A stretch of DNA of 6,077 nucleotides from Chloroflexota bacterium (GTDB lineage Bacteria > Chloroflexota > Dehalococcoidia > UBA1151), in contig JADFQR010000091.1 of the NCBI GenBank assembly GCA_022561735.1, forward strand, positions 1-6,077, in the 5' to 3' direction. Position numbers and translations under genes: made by a program. The notes under the pieces are model-generated. The model ran no database searches. It was not told the DNA's origin and worked only from the letters and a program-made list of their open reading frames with translations. Shown piece after piece: positions 1 through 5,701 of the stretch; the stretch's first letter is position 1; each line of letters starts with the position of its first letter.

Positions 1-919
1 GGGCCGTGGTGAATCCCACGCCAAATGTCGTATCGAACATCAGGATTCGTATGGCCCCGCTGGACAGCATCGGCCGGTACGCCTCCGCTCCCGCCAGCGT
101 TTCACTGCCAAGTACCGGCAGATGCGTCCGTTCCTGGACCTGCCGCAAACCCTCAACGTTATCCGGCGATGTCACATCCTCTATCCAGTAAGGCTCGAAC
201 TCCTCAAGCGCCTTCACGATCTTTACGACCGACGGGATGTTCCACATGCCGTGCAGTTCCGCCATGATCTCCATGCGGTGGCCGACGCGCTCCCGGATCT
301 TCCTGAACGGCTCCAGCCCCCTGTTCAGGTCCTCAAGCGAGATGTGCTGACCGTTCGTCTTCTGCACAAACTGGTCAAACGGCCAGATCTTCATCGCCTT
401 CACGCCCTCGTCCAGAAGACTCTCGGCCACGGTCCCGGCGTCTGTCAGGAAGCCCTGCAGATCGTCGTACTTGCCCGCGGGCGTCTCGTGCGAGACCTGC
501 GTTGAGAGTCCAAACGCAGACGAACCCGGGCGAACGGCGTAGCGCCAGTCTGCGCAGGTGTTGTAGATCGGGATCGAGTCCCGGACGCGGCCGCCAAGCG
601 CCTGGTGAATTGGCTGCCCCGTAGCCTGTCCGACGATGTCCCACAGGGCGATGTCCACCGCCGAGATCGCCCGCCACTCCGCGATGCCGTTCGGGCCGAT
701 CCGGCCGCGTGCCTGCATGCCCTCATGTAGGTCGGCGACCTGCATCGGGTCCTTGCCCAGCAGGTAAGGAGCCAGCTCGGCGAGGATGTGCGCCTCGGTC
801 GGTGCCGGCACGCCGGTCGACTCGCCAAGGCCGATCAGGCCGTCATCCGTGTGCACCCGGACCCACACCCAGCGGGGGATATCGCCGGTCCGGACGGTCT
901 CGATTTTCGTGATTTTCAC
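1..919 (-). CDS. Enolase-superfamily (mandelate racemase/muconate lactonizing type) sugar-acid dehydratase-like protein, 3' end cut by window
   Basis: Reading the minus strand from GTG at 917-919 gives 306 codons without a stop. The roughly 95 C-terminal residues expected from the 403-residue neighbours lie outside the window. The start reads MKITKIETV, the usual opening of this family. A second in-frame GTG 18 bases upstream, at 935-937, would overlap the preceding gene. The N-terminal capping domain (about 1-120) is followed by the TIM barrel. Visible active-site positions are K177 on strand 2 (KIW, not the classic KxK), metal ligands E221, E247 and E273, H223 in the ELH motif (predicted general acid, as in galactonate and mannonate dehydratases), and D296, whose partner His is off-window. 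It is clearly more diverged from the two upstream paralogues than they are from each other. Only 7 bases separate it from the upstream stop, implying co-transcription and possible translational coupling. Family is sure; acid-sugar dehydratase activity is inferred, substrate unknown. Confidence 0.93.
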   Translation of the reverse strand, partial: MKITKIETVRTGDIPRWVWVRVHTDDGLIGLGESTGVPAPTEAHILAELAPYLLGKDPMQVADLHEGMQARGRIGPNGIAEWRAISAVDIALWDIVGQATGQPIHQALGGRVRDSIPIYNTCADWRYAVRPGSSAFGLSTQVSHETPAGKYDDLQGFLTDAGTVAESLLDEGVKAMKIWPFDQFVQKTNGQHISLEDLNRGLEPFRKIRERVGHRMEIMAELHGMWNIPSVVKIVKALEEFEPYWIEDVTSPDNVEGLRQVQERTHLPVLGSETLAGAEAYRPMLSSGAIRILMFDTTFGVGFTTA

Positions 920-926
920 GAGATGG

Positions 927-2138
927 CTAAAGCTCACTCACTCGCACGGTGAGTTGATCGCTCTCCATGAACTTGTCCGTGAAATCCAGTCCCAGTCCCG
1001 GGTCGTCCGAGACGGAGGCGTAGCCGTTCTCCACCTTCGGGAGCGCCGTCACGATGTCCTTGTACCAGGTGGCGTTGTACGACCTCACCGTCTCCTGGAT
1101 GAAGGCGTTCGGGACGTTCAGGCTCAGGTGCACGCCCGCCATGAAGGCGATCGGGCCCACGCAGTCGTGGGGTGCGATCGGGATGCCGAACGACTCGGCC
1201 ATCGTCGAGACGCGCTTGGCCTCGGAGATACCGCCGACCCAACCGAGGTCGAACATACAGATATCGATTGCCTGGCTCACGAACATCTCCCGGAAAGACC
1301 ACCGGGTCGATACGTTCTCGCTGGCGATCGTCGGGACGTTGGTGGTACGCCTGAACTGCGCCAGCGCGTCCAGGTTGTCCATCTGGACCGCGTCCTCAAA
1401 CCACATCGGTTTGAACGGCGTTACCGCCTGGGCGATCTTTATCGCCGAGGGCAGGTTCCACGACTGGCCCATCTCGACGGCGACCTCCATCTGGTCGCCC
1501 ATCGCCTCGTGGATCAAGCGAAACGGCTCCGTGCCCTTCTCCAGGTCTTCGGCCGATATGAACTGGCCGTTGGTCTTGGCTGCGAACTGTGAGAACGGCC
1601 AGATCTTCATCGCCCTGAAACCATCGGCGTACAGGCTCTTGGCGAGGCCCACGGGATCGGTCAGGGCGGAGTGCTCGTCGTCGTACGGCCCGGAAGGGAC
1701 AAAGTCTGCCGAACCCGCCCGAGGGCCATCGGAGCGATTCATGTAGAACGGGTAGCCGACGCAGGTGGCGTAGACCTTGATCTTGTCCCGACTCAACCCA
1801 CCAAGCACGTTGTACATCGGCTGTCCCATTCGTTTGCCGAAAAGATCCCACAGGGCGATGTCGATCGCCGAAAGCGCCCGCATTTCCGCCCCACGTGATC
1901 GCATGCCGCCGGCCATCTTCGCCAGACTGGCCCAGTGCAAGTCCAGTTGGCTGGCGTCCTTGCCAAGCAAGTACTCTGCTGCATCGGCATGGACGAAGGC
2001 GTGTACCGGCTCCGGCGAACCCGGCGATTCACCGATGCCGAACAAGCCGTCATCCGTGTGGATCTTGACAAAAAACAGCCCCCGGTAATCGCCGTGCCGG
2101 AAGGTTTCTATCCTGACGATCCTGGGTGATTTCGCCAC
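927..2138 (-). CDS. Enolase-superfamily dehydratase-like paralogue with altered active site
   Basis: 403 residues, starting at GTG 2136-2138 eleven bases after the upstream paralogue's stop. The full fold is present: capping domain to about residue 125, then the barrel and a C-terminal return segment. K178 (KIW), metal ligands E222, E248 and E274, the D297-H324 dyad (FDLGW; APHDCVGP) and E349 are all kept, so it should still bind Mg2+ and could still abstract an alpha proton. The odd feature is at three positions shared by both neighbouring paralogues: the post-strand-3 His is Gly (EMG, G224), KIWPFD has become KIWPFS (S183), and GQHIS has become GQFIS (F193). Known galactonate- and mannonate-type dehydratases use the His two residues after the first metal ligand as the acid that expels water. 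This copy may therefore be a racemase/epimerase-like variant, use another acid, act on another substrate, or be inactive. It is about 81% identical to its upstream neighbour with no gaps, and ends with the same ELstop. Confidence 0.95.
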   Translation of the reverse strand: MAKSPRIVRIETFRHGDYRGLFFVKIHTDDGLFGIGESPGSPEPVHAFVHADAAEYLLGKDASQLDLHWASLAKMAGGMRSRGAEMRALSAIDIALWDLFGKRMGQPMYNVLGGLSRDKIKVYATCVGYPFYMNRSDGPRAGSADFVPSGPYDDEHSALTDPVGLAKSLYADGFRAMKIWPFSQFAAKTNGQFISAEDLEKGTEPFRLIHEAMGDQMEVAVEMGQSWNLPSAIKIAQAVTPFKPMWFEDAVQMDNLDALAQFRRTTNVPTIASENVSTRWSFREMFVSQAIDICMFDLGWVGGISEAKRVSTMAESFGIPIAPHDCVGPIAFMAGVHLSLNVPNAFIQETVRSYNATWYKDIVTALPKVENGYASVSDDPGLGLDFTDKFMESDQLTVRVSEL

Positions 2139-2149
2139 GAAAGCGGAAC

Positions 2150-3361
2150 CTAAAGCTCTGTCGTTGTTACGGTCAGCTGATCGCTATTCATGAACTTCTC
2201 CGTGAAGTCCAACCCCAGGCCGGGGTCATCGGAGACCGAGGCGTAGCCGTTCTCCACCTTCGGGAGCACGGTCACGATGTCGTTGTACCAGGTGGCGTTG
2301 TAGGCCCGGACCGTTTCCTGGATGAAGGTGTTTGTGGCGTTCAGGCTCAGGTGCACATCCGCCATGAAGGCGACCGGGCCGACGCAGTCGTGCGGAGCGA
2401 TGGGGATGCCAAACGACTCCGCCATCGTCGCGATGCGCTTGGCTTCCGATATGCCGCCGACCCATCCGAGGTCGAACATGCAGATATCGACCGCCTGTTT
2501 CACAAACATCTCCCGGAAGGTCCAGCGGGTGGATACACCCTCGCTGGCGATGGTCGGGATGTTGGTCGTGCTTCGGAACTGCGCCAGCGCGTCCAGGTTG
2601 TCCATCTGAACGGCGTCCTCAAACCACATCGGCTGGTACGGCGTCACCGCCTGGGCGATCTTTATCGCAGACGGCAGGTTCCACATCTGGTGCATCTCTA
2701 CGGCGACCTCCATCTGGTCACCCATCGCCTCGTGGATCAGCCGGAACGGCTCCGTCCCTTTCTCAATGTCTTCGTGCGAGATGTGCTGGCCGTTGGTCTT
2801 TGTGACGAACTGGTCGAAGGGCCAGATTTTCATCGCCCGGAAGCCCTCGGCGTGCAGGCTCTTCGCCAGTCCCACCGGGTCGGTGAGGAAGGCGTGCTGG
2901 TCCTCGTACGGTCCGTCCGGCCGGTAGTCCACAGACCCGGGCTCGTAATGTCCGGCCCTGTTCACGCCGTACGAGTAGCCGGCGCAGGTGTTGTAGACCT
3001 TGATCCTGTCCCTGCTCAACCCGCCGAGGACGTTGTACGTCGGTTCCTCCATCCGTTTGCCGTACAGGTCCCAGAGAGCGATGTCGATGGCGGACAGGGC
3101 GCGCATTTCTGCGCCGCGGGAGCGCATGCCGCCGCACATCTTCGCCAGGTTGTGCCAGTGCCAGTCCAGCTGGCTGGCGTCCTTGCCGAGCAGGTACTCG
3201 GAGGCGTCGGCGTGGATGAAGGCGTGTACCGGCTCCGGGGACCAGGACGTTTCACCGATGCCGTAAAGCCCATCGTCCGTGTGGATCTTGACGAATACCA
3301 GCTTCGGGTACTCGTCATGGTTGAACGTCTCAATCTTGACAATCTTTGGCGATTTCGCCAC
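2150..3361 (-). CDS. Enolase-superfamily sugar-acid dehydratase-like protein, full active site
   Basis: I place the start at GTG 3359-3361. It aligns with the first codon of the downstream paralogue, gives the same 403-residue length, and has AAAGG nine bases upstream. A further GTG at 3397 would add 12 residues with no counterpart. All expected catalytic positions are present: K178 (KIW), metal ligands E222, E248 and E274, H224 in EMH (predicted general acid), the D297-H324 dyad (MFDLGW; APHDCVGP) and E349. The set resembles acid-sugar dehydratases of the mandelate racemase subgroup (galactonate/mannonate type), which remove an alpha proton with the His-Asp pair and expel a beta hydroxyl with the strand-3 His. 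It is a cytoplasmic, Mg2+-dependent enzyme by family. It is the first of three tandem paralogues and is preceded by 96 noncoding bases holding a GC-rich repeat-like stretch. Family assignment is firm; the substrate is unknown, although the neighbouring double-cupin suggests a catabolic route for an organic acid. Confidence 0.96.
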   Translation of the reverse strand: MAKSPKIVKIETFNHDEYPKLVFVKIHTDDGLYGIGETSWSPEPVHAFIHADASEYLLGKDASQLDWHWHNLAKMCGGMRSRGAEMRALSAIDIALWDLYGKRMEEPTYNVLGGLSRDRIKVYNTCAGYSYGVNRAGHYEPGSVDYRPDGPYEDQHAFLTDPVGLAKSLHAEGFRAMKIWPFDQFVTKTNGQHISHEDIEKGTEPFRLIHEAMGDQMEVAVEMHQMWNLPSAIKIAQAVTPYQPMWFEDAVQMDNLDALAQFRSTTNIPTIASEGVSTRWTFREMFVKQAVDICMFDLGWVGGISEAKRIATMAESFGIPIAPHDCVGPVAFMADVHLSLNATNTFIQETVRAYNATWYNDIVTVLPKVENGYASVSDDPGLGLDFTEKFMNSDQLTVTTTEL

Positions 3362-3370
3362 GGACGTGGG

Positions 3371-3376
3371 CCTTTC
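3371..3376 (-). promoter_or_regulatory. Ribosome binding site deciding the start of the 2150-3361 gene
   Basis: Minus-strand GAAAGG ends nine bases before GTG at 3361. It supports that start over the in-frame GTG at 3397, whose upstream bases lie in a CCCTCACCCTGG-type repeat and carry no purine-rich site. Confidence 0.5.
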
Positions 3377-3390
3377 GTTGAACAGGTCTC

Positions 3391-3423
3391 TTCTCACGGC
3401 GGGAGAGGGCCAGGGTGAGGGGG
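3391..3423. repeat. GC-rich intergenic repeat-like segment (CCCTCACCCTGGCCCTCTCC type)
   Basis: On the minus strand the spacer between the cupin gene and the first dehydratase gene contains CCCTCACCCTGGCCCTCTCC followed by CGCCGTGAGAAG. Very similar CCCTCACCC..CCCTCTCCC phrases occur as dispersed intergenic repeats in many GC-rich bacterial genomes, often with a mirror GGGAGAGGG arm. Here only one arm is present, so no hairpin forms. There is no second copy within the window, so the repeat status rests on recognition, not on a copy count. Confidence 0.35.
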
Positions 3424-3457
3424 AAGTCTATTTGTCGAAGACGCTATTCCAGGAGCG

Positions 3458-4489
3458 TCACCCGGGAAGTTGCTCGTTGGTCTTTGGAACGTCCATCCAA
3501 CTCACTTCTTCGTCAGATTTCTCCTTGCCGCACACATCGCACCGGGCGCTCCAGTGGCCGCCCGGCGGCATGGCGATGGCCAGGCGTATCGAGGTCTCTT
3601 TGCCTTCGGTGGTGATGTGATGCGTCGTCCCGCGAGGGACCCAGACGATGTCGCCCTTGCTCGCGACGAAGGTCTTCCCGCCGCTCAACTCCCAGCGGAT
3701 CTGTCCGGCCGCCACGTACCACCACTCGTCGAAATCCTTGTGATAGTGGGGATCGTTGCCGCGGCCTTCGGGGTGGGCGAGCAGCGTAGCGATGTTCCGT
3801 TCGTCCGACACGATGAACTCGTGCCACTCTTTCTCGCCCGCATGTTTGGCCTGTATCGCCTCGATCGACGTGTGCAGCACGCCCGGCCAATCTGTGTTGT
3901 CGATGCGTGGAGGGATCGGCCCCTCGACCGTGTCTGTAATCGTCAGGGAACCCGGGGCTATGACATCAGCGATGCCGAAGACGGGCGCGGCATCTGGAGC
4001 GTAGTCGCACACATTGCAGGGAGAGGAGTAGTGCTCGGCAGGAGGTTGTGACACGGCAAGACGCAACGACAGGCCGTCGCCGACGTTCTGAATGTGATGC
4101 ACAGCGCCGCGCGGCACCCACACCACATCGCCCTCGGTAGCGGTCACAGTTTTCCCGCCCGTGTAGTGCCACTGGAGCGTCCCGCGCATCACGATCCACC
4201 ACTCGTCAAAATCCTTGTGCCAGTGCGGGATGTTGCCCGAGCCGGGGTCGTTTGCGATGAGCGTTACGTTGTTCCGCTCGTCCTTGATCAACGATACCGA
4301 CCACGGCGCCGGTCCTTTAGCGTCCACGATGTCCTGGATACGGGTGTGGATCTTGCCGGGCCATTCGTCGCTGTCGACCCGCGGCGGGATCGGACCTTCG
4401 ACGGTGTCGGCGATCTTGACTTCGCTCGTAACCAAGACATTCTCCGGGACTGGAGTGAGGCACGGGCGCGCCGCCCGCGGCGAGCGCAT
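3458..4489 (-). CDS. Double-cupin metalloprotein with a CxxC motif after each cupin
   Basis: 343 residues from ATG 4487-4489. The protein is an internal duplication. Repeat 1 carries cupin motif 1 as H89-W-H91-x4-E96 and motif 2 as PRGxxH131. Repeat 2 carries H248-Y-H250-x4-E255 and PRGxxH290. All matching positions are exactly 159 residues apart, so both halves keep a full three-His/one-Glu metal site. Each half also ends in a CxxC pair (C158/C161 and C317/C320). The segments before each cupin repeat too (DTVEGPIPPR, then WPG). HKDFDEWW and the terminal CxxC recall bacterial 3-hydroxyanthranilate 3,4-dioxygenases, where C-terminal Cys pairs hold a second iron. Gentisate- or homogentisate-type ring-cleaving cupins and sugar isomerases are other possibilities. 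It is probably cytoplasmic; no signal peptide is seen. Residues 1-20 look unlike the repeat, and a TTG at 4433-4435 preceded by GGAG is a plausible alternative start giving 325 residues. It is likely the first gene of the dehydratase operon. Confidence 0.93.
   Translation of the reverse strand: MRSPRAARPCLTPVPENVLVTSEVKIADTVEGPIPPRVDSDEWPGKIHTRIQDIVDAKGPAPWSVSLIKDERNNVTLIANDPGSGNIPHWHKDFDEWWIVMRGTLQWHYTGGKTVTATEGDVVWVPRGAVHHIQNVGDGLSLRLAVSQPPAEHYSSPCNVCDYAPDAAPVFGIADVIAPGSLTITDTVEGPIPPRIDNTDWPGVLHTSIEAIQAKHAGEKEWHEFIVSDERNIATLLAHPEGRGNDPHYHKDFDEWWYVAAGQIRWELSGGKTFVASKGDIVWVPRGTTHHITTEGKETSIRLAIAMPPGGHWSARCDVCGKEKSDEEVSWMDVPKTNEQLPG
4442..4445 (-). promoter_or_regulatory. Shine-Dalgarno candidate GGAG for an alternative TTG start of the double-cupin gene
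   Basis: Minus-strand GGAG lies six bases before an in-frame TTG at 4433-4435. The upstream ATG at 4489 has no comparable site. Starting at TTG would give VTSEVKIADTVEGP at the N-terminus, close to the start of the second repeat, and would remove an Arg/Pro-rich leader with no counterpart in the second half. An ATG at 4438-4440 beside it is in another frame. Confidence 0.35.
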
Positions 4490-4500
4490 CTTAACGCCCC

Positions 4501-4516
4501 GATATACGCAGATATA
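4501..4516 (-). promoter_or_regulatory. Possible -10 elements upstream of the double-cupin gene
   Basis: Two minus-strand TATATC hexamers lie ten bases apart (GATATA at 4501-4506 and 4511-4516 on the plus strand). They are the only AT-rich bases in an otherwise GC-rich spacer. Either could be a -10 box for leftward transcription of the operon. No good -35 is visible at 16-18 bases, so this is a weak call. Confidence 0.25.
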
Positions 4517-4587
4517 ACCACCACGGCATCCGGAATCCCGGGCGCTCTTCCGGTCTTCAAGCTCGGGCGCTGTTTACACGTTACCGG

Positions 4588-4596
4588 TGCTACACT
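4588..4596 (+). promoter_or_regulatory. Extended -10 promoter for the small membrane protein, probably leaderless
   Basis: TGCTACACT fits an extended -10 (TGn followed by TACACT) and ends nine bases before the ATG at 4606. Transcription would then begin at or within a few bases of the start codon, and no Shine-Dalgarno sequence is present between them. A TTTACA at 4573-4578 resembles a -35 but is only 12 bases away, too close for normal spacing. Confidence 0.4.
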
Positions 4597-4605
4597 GCCG
4601 CCGTT

Positions 4606-4893
4606 ATGACGTTTGGAACGCTCATATTTCCGATGCTCATACTGGCGCTCACGGGAATCGTGTTTGTGAACGCCTGGCGCAGCGCTACCCCGGTGCGCGC
4701 CTTTCGTGGCAGTTTCATCTGGGCCTTTCTGCTCGTGTTGCTGACTCCGTGGGTGGGCGCGTATTCCGCTGAGTCGGCCGTTGTGAACGGAAGCGTGGCC
4801 GGCCTGTTGGGCGTGGGCATGTGGTGGCTGATCCAGACGCGGCTGCGTCCCGCCGAGAGGGTCGCTGTCACCGTAAGGTCAACGAGAAGGTAA
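4606..4893 (+). CDS. Small membrane protein, three predicted helices, unknown function
   Basis: 95 residues. I do not recognise a family. Hydrophobic segments lie at about 5-22, 36-53 and 60-76, each long enough to cross a membrane. The Arg residues in the first loop (R25, R31, R34) and the Arg-rich tail after helix 3 (R79, R81, R85 and beyond) predict, by the positive-inside rule, an outside N-terminus and an inside C-terminus. The second loop carries the acidic E56 and would face out. No cleavable signal peptide or catalytic motif is visible. The gene stands alone on the plus strand. It diverges from the cupin operon and runs tail to tail into the acetyltransferase gene with only 18 bases between stops. 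The promoter-like TGCTACACT just upstream and the convincing helix pattern support a real gene. Confidence 0.75.
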   Translation: MTFGTLIFPMLILALTGIVFVNAWRSATPVRAFRGSFIWAFLLVLLTPWVGAYSAESAVVNGSVAGLLGVGMWWLIQTRLRPAERVAVTVRSTRR

Positions 4894-4911
4894 CCGGCGT
4901 CCGCAGGCGGT

Positions 4912-5394
4912 TTACTCGCCCGCCAGCTTCTTGATCCCGGGACCGTCGAGACGGTAGGCCAGCCACTCATCCATCTGTTCAAACCCCAGCCGGTGATAAA
5001 ACTCGCGCGTCGGGTTCCAGTCGAGTACCGACAACTCCAGCCGGGCGCAACCGCGTTCCTGTGCGATACGCGCCAGCTCACGCATCAGGTCCGCACCCAG
5101 GCCGTGACCGCGGGCGTGCTCCTCAACGTACAGGTCCTCCAGGTGCAGCCCCGGCCTTCCCTGCCAGGTCGAGTAGTTGTGAAAAAACAGGGCGAACCCG
5201 ACCGGCGTCCCGTCAAGTTCGGCGAGAAGGGTTTCGAACCGCGGCGGATCGCCAAACCCGTCACGCAAAACGTCAGCCTCGGTTAGCCGGACAATTTCTG
5301 GGGATTCCTTCTCGTACACGGCGAGCGACCGGACAAGCCGGACGATAGTGGCCGCATCATCTGGAACGGCGAAACGTACCTGTGTGTTCGGCAT
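4912..5394 (-). CDS. GNAT-family N-acetyltransferase, diamine/thialysine acetyltransferase (SSAT-like) type
   Basis: 160 residues from ATG at 5392-5394, the usual length for this family (about 160-170). It transfers the acetyl group of acetyl-CoA to an amine. The acetyl-CoA pyrophosphate loop is RGHGLG (residues 95-100), directly after strand 4 with LEDLYV (85-90). The later VLDWNPTREFY block (123-133) places Y133 where SSAT enzymes have their general-acid Tyr. The C-terminal MDEW..YRLDG..I..LA pattern is typical of spermidine/spermine- or thialysine-type acetyltransferases rather than of ribosomal-protein or aminoglycoside enzymes. Polyamine or a lysine analogue is therefore the likely substrate, but substrates of these enzymes are hard to predict. 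The gene converges with the membrane-protein gene and sits beside the repeat-rich region. No clear promoter or strong ribosome site is visible; GAGG lies about 17 bases upstream of the ATG. Confidence 0.93.
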   Translation of the reverse strand: MPNTQVRFAVPDDAATIVRLVRSLAVYEKESPEIVRLTEADVLRDGFGDPPRFETLLAELDGTPVGFALFFHNYSTWQGRPGLHLEDLYVEEHARGHGLGADLMRELARIAQERGCARLELSVLDWNPTREFYHRLGFEQMDEWLAYRLDGPGIKKLAGE

Positions 5395-5559
5395 AGGCTC
5401 AGGCTACCTCACGCTTTTGTTCTCACGGCGAGTCATTTCGGGGGGGCCAGTTACGAAGCATATGGCGAGCATGTCGAAGTGAATTTCGCCGCCGGCCGGC
5501 GATCGCACGGGCACGCCCTGCCCTCCAGAAATCGTTCCTGTCCTCCTCAATAATTCCTC
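5395..5559. other. Noncoding stretch upstream of the acetyltransferase gene
   Basis: No credible gene on either strand. The stretch holds a GCCGGCCGGC palindrome at about 5492-5501 and a small hairpin, GGGCA-loop-TGCCC, at 5509-5523 in a phrase (GGGCACGCCCTGCCC) of the kind seen in dispersed intergenic repeats. It should also contain the promoter of the leftward acetyltransferase gene, which I could not pinpoint. Together with the array that follows, it makes a gene-free stretch of about 300 bases. Confidence 0.5.
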
Positions 5560-5643
5560 TCACCCCGAACCCGAAACCTGTGACCCCGAATTTGATTTCT
5601 GCCATCCTGAGTTCGATTCCGGTCATCCTGAACTCGATTCAGG
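5560..5643. repeat. Tandem array of four 21-base units, left side
   Basis: Four consecutive 21-base units start at 5560, 5581, 5602 and 5623. Each follows the pattern TCAtCCtGAA...GATTC..G, and similarity to the palindromic innermost unit falls with distance from it. The innermost unit is a perfect palindrome, ATCCTGAA-5 bases-TTCAGGAT, at 5625-5645. A further, very degenerate unit ending in ATTCC may precede the array at 5539-5559. Confidence 0.8.
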
Positions 5644-5648
5644 ATCCG
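5622..5648 (+). repeat. Inverted repeat, left copy (27 bases, exact)
   Basis: These 27 bases, beginning GTCATCCTGAAC and ending CAGGATCCG, are the exact reverse complement of 5929-5955. The copy contains the perfect 21-base palindrome at 5625-5645 and is the innermost unit of the left array. Confidence 0.9.
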
Positions 5649-5701
5649 TTCAAGTATCGTGACCTCGCGATGCCGGGGGACGAAACATGATGGCCGTTCT
5701 T

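Noticed and set aside
786..3418. Long plus-strand open frames antisense to the enolase genes (786-1592 and 2126-3418)
   Set aside because: They mirror the enolase coding strand. The minus-strand products carry full conserved motifs, and the antisense frames are a by-product of GC-rich codon use.
4889..4914. Possible bidirectional terminator between the convergent stops (AACCG...CGGTT)
   Set aside because: The stem is only about five base pairs with a long loop and no T-run on either strand.
3391..5430. Shared 11-mer CGCCGTGAGAA, 25-29 bases upstream of the minus-strand starts at 3361 and 5394, as a regulatory site
   Set aside because: In about 6 kb several 11-base matches are expected by chance, and the flanking bases do not match.
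5423..5626. Minus-strand frame of 67 codons across the left array
   Set aside because: Its first part is the translated 21-base repeat (FGVTGFGFGV), and the rest crosses the noncoding stretch. There is no domain and no ribosome site.
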